From Draconibacterium orientale (GTDB lineage: Bacteria > Bacteroidota > Bacteroidia > Bacteroidales > JAADGE01): a DNA stretch of 9,122 bases. Below, piece by piece: positions 6,350 to 9,122 of the stretch; within the stretch, counting starts at the first letter, position 1, and every line of letters begins with the position of its first letter. The position numbers and the translations under genes are program-made. Under the pieces are notes generated by a model, which searched no databases, was not told the DNA's origin, and was given only the letters and a program-made list of their open reading frames with translations. Where the stretch lies: contig DYSM01000045.1 in assembly GCA_020718265.1 (NCBI GenBank), positions 4,569 through 13,690 of the forward strand, given 5' to 3'.

Positions 6350-8524
6350 TTAATTTGCTTTATACCAATCCGAAGGGCGAATAAACGCATCTCCGTAGCC
6401 TTTTCTTACAATTATTTTCAGATTTTCTTCTGCGTCAGCTTGGTATTTGTAATTTCCGAACATGTAACGATTTAGTCCGTCTTTGCCCTTTACGATTGTA
6501 ACGTTGCACCGGCATTTTTTGAAAAAAGGGTCAGATTTAGTAATGATTCGTTTAGCAGCCAAAATTTGAATGACATATTCGCCTGTTCCGACAACATTTC
6601 CGGCATCGGGTTTTGTGTTGTCATACGAGCCGTCTCCGGTTTTGTTGGTTGTCGGTGTGGTGTTTCCGGTTTCGTCAATATCAGCCACATACGCTTTTTT
6701 GCGCGTGCCTTCGTCCATAATTGTGAGCAGCGCATCGCCGTCTTTGCCTTTGTAGTCAATGAGATTTACACTGATTTTTTCTTCCGGAATTCCGTTTTTG
6801 GTCAAATAATCCACAACGGTTTGGGTGCGTTTTTTGTTGCGTTTACCGTTGCCTTCGTCCGGCACGGTTACGTCGATGACAAATTCAGGATTTTCTTTAT
6901 GAAACTCTGTAATTGTATTTAAAAACAGCGTTGTATTCTCATTTATTTCATCGGAGCCTTTATCGAAACCAACTTTGTAATTCTTTGTAACATCTTCATA
7001 TTTAATCGTATCCAATTTTCGGGAACTAAGTTCGCGTTTTCGTGTTGTATCCGTTGGTGCGGTAAACACAAAAGCCTCAGGGAAATAACCTTTTGAGGTA
7101 ACTTCGGCATAGTAATCTTTTCCGCGTTGCACGCCGAGTTCCATGCGTTTAGAGGCGTTCAAATTGCCCTGATAACCGGCTTTGTCGTCTGTTACATTTT
7201 GGATTTTCAAATTTACATTTTCCGGTGATGCTCCTGATGTGTTAATATCTGCTTCAACAACGAGGTATTTCAGCGAAGAATCGGCATAATTAATGTAGTA
7301 AATGTCTGAATATCCGAGCGAACCAACACGCGAAGATGTAAAGTAGGCTTGTGCTTTATCTTTGCTCAAAAAATAGTGCGTGTCGTTGGCTACGGAGTTT
7401 GTCGGAAAGCCCATATTCACGGCTTCACTGTAGTTTCCGTTGTCCGAAGTTGCATAAAAAATATCGTATTCGCCCATGCTGTTGTGCCCGCGCGATGCGA
7501 AGTACAGCGTGCCGTCGTCGTGAATATACGGACTGTTGTCATCATACGGCGAGTTGATTTGCGCGCCCAAATTTACGGGTTTCGACCATTCGTCCTCGCC
7601 CGATTTTGTGATTTTGTAGAGGTCTAAACCGCCGATTCCGCCCGGGCGGTCGCTTGCAAAAATAATTGTATTTCCGTCCTGACTCATTGCGGCATCCGGT
7701 TCTCGGTAATTCGATTTTAGTGCTTTTATGGGTTTGGGCTCGAGAAAAGTTCCGTTTTCTTTTTTTCCCAACCAAATCGTTTCTTTTCTATAAAAAAGCA
7801 TCAAACTTTCATCTTCCGACACCCAGCAAACGGCATCGCTTGCTTCGGAAGAAATCGGAGCATCCATTTGAACAGCAACCTCGGGGTTTGTCGTTTGTGA
7901 AATGTATATTTTTTCGTTGTATTGACCGTCAAAATCGCTGATTCCGTTTGAATTAGGTTTACGTTTTGATGTGAAATACAGATTTTCGCAGACCAAAAAC
8001 GGCGAATGGTCTGTGGCATCCGAATTTACACTCCCTTTGGCGCGAACAATCCGAATTTCTGTTTTAGAATCTATTAAAAGTTTGGCATTTTTTGCTTTTT
8101 CTATCTCATACTCAATATCTTCAAAGGCTTGATATTTTGCAATTTCAGAATCTGCCACCAATTCGTTAAAAGTTCGTATAGCATCATCAAAACGGTAAGC
8201 ACAATGATAAGCTCGTGCAAGTGTATAACGACAATCCAAACTCAAATATTTGTCTTTTGAATCTTTGGAAAGCTCAACGGCTTTTTCAAGTTTATCGACA
8301 GCGGCTTCATGCTCGCCGGGCAATTCCAAATAACAGTAGCCCAGTCTCAACCAAAGTTCAGGCTTTTCAGGATGTTCGGCGGTTGCCTTTTCAAATGATT
8401 GTGCAGCGGCAAAATAATTTCCGCCCGCAATTTGCTTCTCTCCCAAGCCGGCATTATCCTGTTGCGCAGATAATTGCGCAAAAAAAAATACCCAGATAAT
8501 TAATGTCAGATAAACATTCTTCAT
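6350..8524 (-). CDS. PorE-like envelope protein: TPR, PD40 propeller, CRD, OmpA-like, SPOR-like
   Basis: A 724-residue exported protein. I start it at the ATG at 8522-8524 because MKNVYLTLIIWVFFFAQLSA is a typical signal peptide (cleavage likely after LSA, residue 20); an upstream in-frame ATG at 8587 would bury it. No lipobox cysteine follows. Residues 25-150 hold helical TPR-like repeats. Residues 165-415 hold PD40/WD40-like propeller blades, with repeated S-x-DG-x(3)-FAS-xR and DIYY/DLYK motifs (281-303, 334-357, 385-410). Residues 420-500 look like a carboxypeptidase-regulatory (CRD) beta domain. Residues 505-600 resemble an OmpA C-terminal domain with a shortened loop. A Gly/Thr/Asn linker (615-645) leads to a SPOR-like domain (648-722). 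The first four parts match the order in PorE of the type IX secretion system, which also links to peptidoglycan, but PorE is a lipoprotein and has no SPOR domain. A periplasmic, peptidoglycan-linked scaffold is likely; a T9SS role is a guess. Confidence 0.85.
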   Translation of the reverse strand: MKNVYLTLIIWVFFFAQLSAQQDNAGLGEKQIAGGNYFAAAQSFEKATAEHPEKPELWLRLGYCYLELPGEHEAAVDKLEKAVELSKDSKDKYLSLDCRYTLARAYHCAYRFDDAIRTFNELVADSEIAKYQAFEDIEYEIEKAKNAKLLIDSKTEIRIVRAKGSVNSDATDHSPFLVCENLYFTSKRKPNSNGISDFDGQYNEKIYISQTTNPEVAVQMDAPISSEASDAVCWVSEDESLMLFYRKETIWLGKKENGTFLEPKPIKALKSNYREPDAAMSQDGNTIIFASDRPGGIGGLDLYKITKSGEDEWSKPVNLGAQINSPYDDNSPYIHDDGTLYFASRGHNSMGEYDIFYATSDNGNYSEAVNMGFPTNSVANDTHYFLSKDKAQAYFTSSRVGSLGYSDIYYINYADSSLKYLVVEADINTSGASPENVNLKIQNVTDDKAGYQGNLNASKRMELGVQRGKDYYAEVTSKGYFPEAFVFTAPTDTTRKRELSSRKLDTIKYEDVTKNYKVGFDKGSDEINENTTLFLNTITEFHKENPEFVIDVTVPDEGNGKRNKKRTQTVVDYLTKNGIPEEKISVNLIDYKGKDGDALLTIMDEGTRKKAYVADIDETGNTTPTTNKTGDGSYDNTKPDAGNVVGTGEYVIQILAAKRIITKSDPFFKKCRCNVTIVKGKDGLNRYMFGNYKYQADAEENLKIIVRKGYGDAFIRPSDWYKAN

Positions 8525-8783
8525 AACGCAAATTTTTAACGTAACTATTCGCCACTCTTGATTTTTTAAACAATTGATTATCAACACTGTATAAAAATCA
8601 ATAAAACCTTAACATATTTTAACTAAATTTTAATTCATTGTTAATCAATTTGTTATAAATAAATTATCAAATTTTATACTGATGATATAATAAAATAATA
8701 TTTATATGTTATTATCAATCAGTTGTTTATAGCGGCTGAATAGTTACTTTTTAACTAATACTTTACCAAATCTCAGGCAAACT
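8525..8783 (-). other. AT-rich intergenic region upstream of the PorE-like gene
   Basis: This stretch is visibly AT-rich and has stops in all frames at short intervals. It should hold the promoter of the PorE-like gene, but no exact TAnnTTTG is present on the minus strand. The nearest is TAAAATTTG (plus positions 8668-8676), with one extra base. A small hairpin (8741-8746 with 8752-8757) has no T run. I see no gene here. Confidence 0.5.
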
Positions 8784-8912
8784 TTACTTGTTGTTTTTCT
8801 TATTTTTTCTAATTTGATTAAAAACTAAAAAAATAACTACACCGAACATAAAAATCAGCGTTAAGAATTTTAGTATTACAAGAAAATTGAACTCTAAATC
8901 CATCTGTTCCAT
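8784..8912 (-). CDS. putative 42-aa single-pass membrane protein
   Basis: An ATG at 8910-8912 opens a 42-residue frame ending in TAA at 8784-8786. It begins MEQMDLEFNFLVIL, continues through an unbroken hydrophobic stretch (about residues 10-32, including LTLIFMFGVVIFLVF), and ends with a basic tail, IRKNKKNNK. Acidic N-terminus, one membrane span and lysine-rich C-terminus fit a small inner-membrane protein with its C-terminus in the cytoplasm. The pattern is hard to produce by chance in AT-rich non-coding DNA, although Phe/Leu/Ile codons are favoured there. It stands alone, pointing toward the PorE-like gene 260 bases away. A TATATTTT (7 of 8 to the -7 consensus) lies just upstream on the minus strand. 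I do not recognise a family. It could be a regulator or accessory subunit of a membrane complex, but nothing in the window shows which. Confidence 0.5.
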   Translation of the reverse strand: MEQMDLEFNFLVILKFLTLIFMFGVVIFLVFNQIRKNKKNNK

Positions 8913-8942
8913 TAATTCATTGTTTAAAATATATAGACGAAA

Positions 8943-8980
8943 AAATCGACAAACATGTTGTATTCGGTCGATTTATTTTT
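8943..8980. terminator. terminator-like hairpin, either direction possible
   Basis: AAATCGAC (8943-8950) pairs with GTCGATTT (8967-8974) over 8 bases around a 16-base loop that contains the small palindrome ACATGT. ATTTTT follows on the plus strand. On the minus strand the stem also runs into T residues (plus-strand A run from 8940). Minus-strand use would end a gene lying to the right of the window, upstream of the 42-aa frame. Plus-strand use has no gene to serve. Confidence 0.45.
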
Positions 8981-9013
8981 CAAAAAATTATTGTTTCAAA
9001 AAGTTTCTGCAAG

Positions 9014-9047
9014 ATAGAGATTGCAGCAAGGTAAATCTCTATTTTTT
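9014..9047 (+). terminator. plus-strand intrinsic terminator without an upstream gene
   Basis: ATAGAGATT (9014-9022) pairs perfectly with AATCTCTAT (9034-9042) around an 11-base loop. Three further pairs, one of them G-U, can extend the stem outward. The plus strand continues in T residues to 9047. The minus strand has no T run after the stem, so the direction is plus. No credible plus-strand protein gene ends before it; the nearest one to the left is rsmD, 5 kb away. CTGCAA (9007-9012) and TTGCAG (9021-9026) form a competing 6-base hairpin that uses two bases of the terminator's 5' arm and encloses the rest. Confidence 0.5.
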
Positions 9048-9122
9048 GACGGAAATTATAAAAAATACATTATTGAGTCCGGTCTAAAAAGCCTGTTTTA
9101 TTTTAGCTAAACAATCTATATG

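Noticed and set aside
8525..8587. N-terminal extension of the PorE-like protein to the ATG at 8587 (21 extra residues).
   Set aside because: It would place a polar stretch before a clear signal peptide; the ATG at 8522-8524 gives a standard export signal.
8630..8924. A 13-base direct repeat, TTAATTCATTGTT, at 8630-8642 and 8912-8924, flanking the 42-aa frame.
   Set aside because: In sequence this AT-rich, a 13-base match within 600 bases is not surprising, and no mobile-element features accompany it.
8887..9087. A 66-codon plus-strand frame starting with TTG.
   Set aside because: Its composition is what AT-rich non-coding DNA gives, it starts with a rare codon, overlaps the 42-aa frame antisense, and runs straight through both terminator-like hairpins.
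1488..9087. TTAGACCGG at 1488-1496 recurs in inverted form as CCGGTCTAA at 9079-9087.
   Set aside because: Nine bases over a 7.6-kb distance, with unrelated flanks, is compatible with chance.
9084..9122. Possible 3' end of a minus-strand gene entering from the right (reads ...HIDCLAKIKQAF then TAG).
   Set aside because: Only 12 codons are visible, with no recognisable motif; one open frame over 36 bases is expected by chance.

Overview
The window looks like a core-chromosome segment of a Bacteroidota species, most likely from the order Bacteroidales. The protein families point there: a DUF3822 protein overlapping rsmD, a PorE-like TPR/propeller/OmpA-type envelope protein, and a RecD/Dda-like helicase of the kind common in that phylum. 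The control signals agree: several genes are preceded by TAnnTTTG, the Bacteroidota -7 promoter element, and no start codon has a clear Shine-Dalgarno sequence. I see no insertion sequence, phage gene, CRISPR array, tRNA or rRNA.

Layout, left to right. (1) 11-1462, minus: SF1B DNA helicase. (2) 1542-2291, plus, divergent from it: an unrecognised protein with two N-terminal membrane segments, with its own promoter element and a strong terminator. (3) 2428-3818, plus: a two-gene operon, DUF3822 protein then rsmD (16S rRNA methyltransferase), overlapping by 10 bases. (4) 3815-6186, minus: a two-gene haem operon, protoporphyrinogen oxidase (hemG/hemY type) then ferrochelatase (hemH), 2 bases apart. 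Its 3' end overlaps the stop codon of rsmD. Together the two enzymes make the last two steps to protohaem. (5) 6350-8524, minus: a large exported protein with TPR, PD40 propeller, CRD-like, degenerate OmpA-like and SPOR-like parts, ended by a clear intrinsic terminator. (6) 8525-9122: AT-rich and mostly non-coding, holding a probable 42-residue single-pass membrane protein on the minus strand and two terminator-like hairpins, one of which points along the plus strand with no gene in front of it.

Most of the window is ordinary housekeeping sequence, and I do not see a new multi-gene system. The points most worth checking are: four cysteines in a 19-residue internal segment of the ferrochelatase, which fits the internal [2Fe-2S] class; the PorE-like protein, whose OmpA-type peptidoglycan loop is shortened while a SPOR-like domain has been added; the unlisted 42-aa membrane protein; an orphan terminator with a competing hairpin near the right end; and an inverted repeat in the leader of the haem operon.
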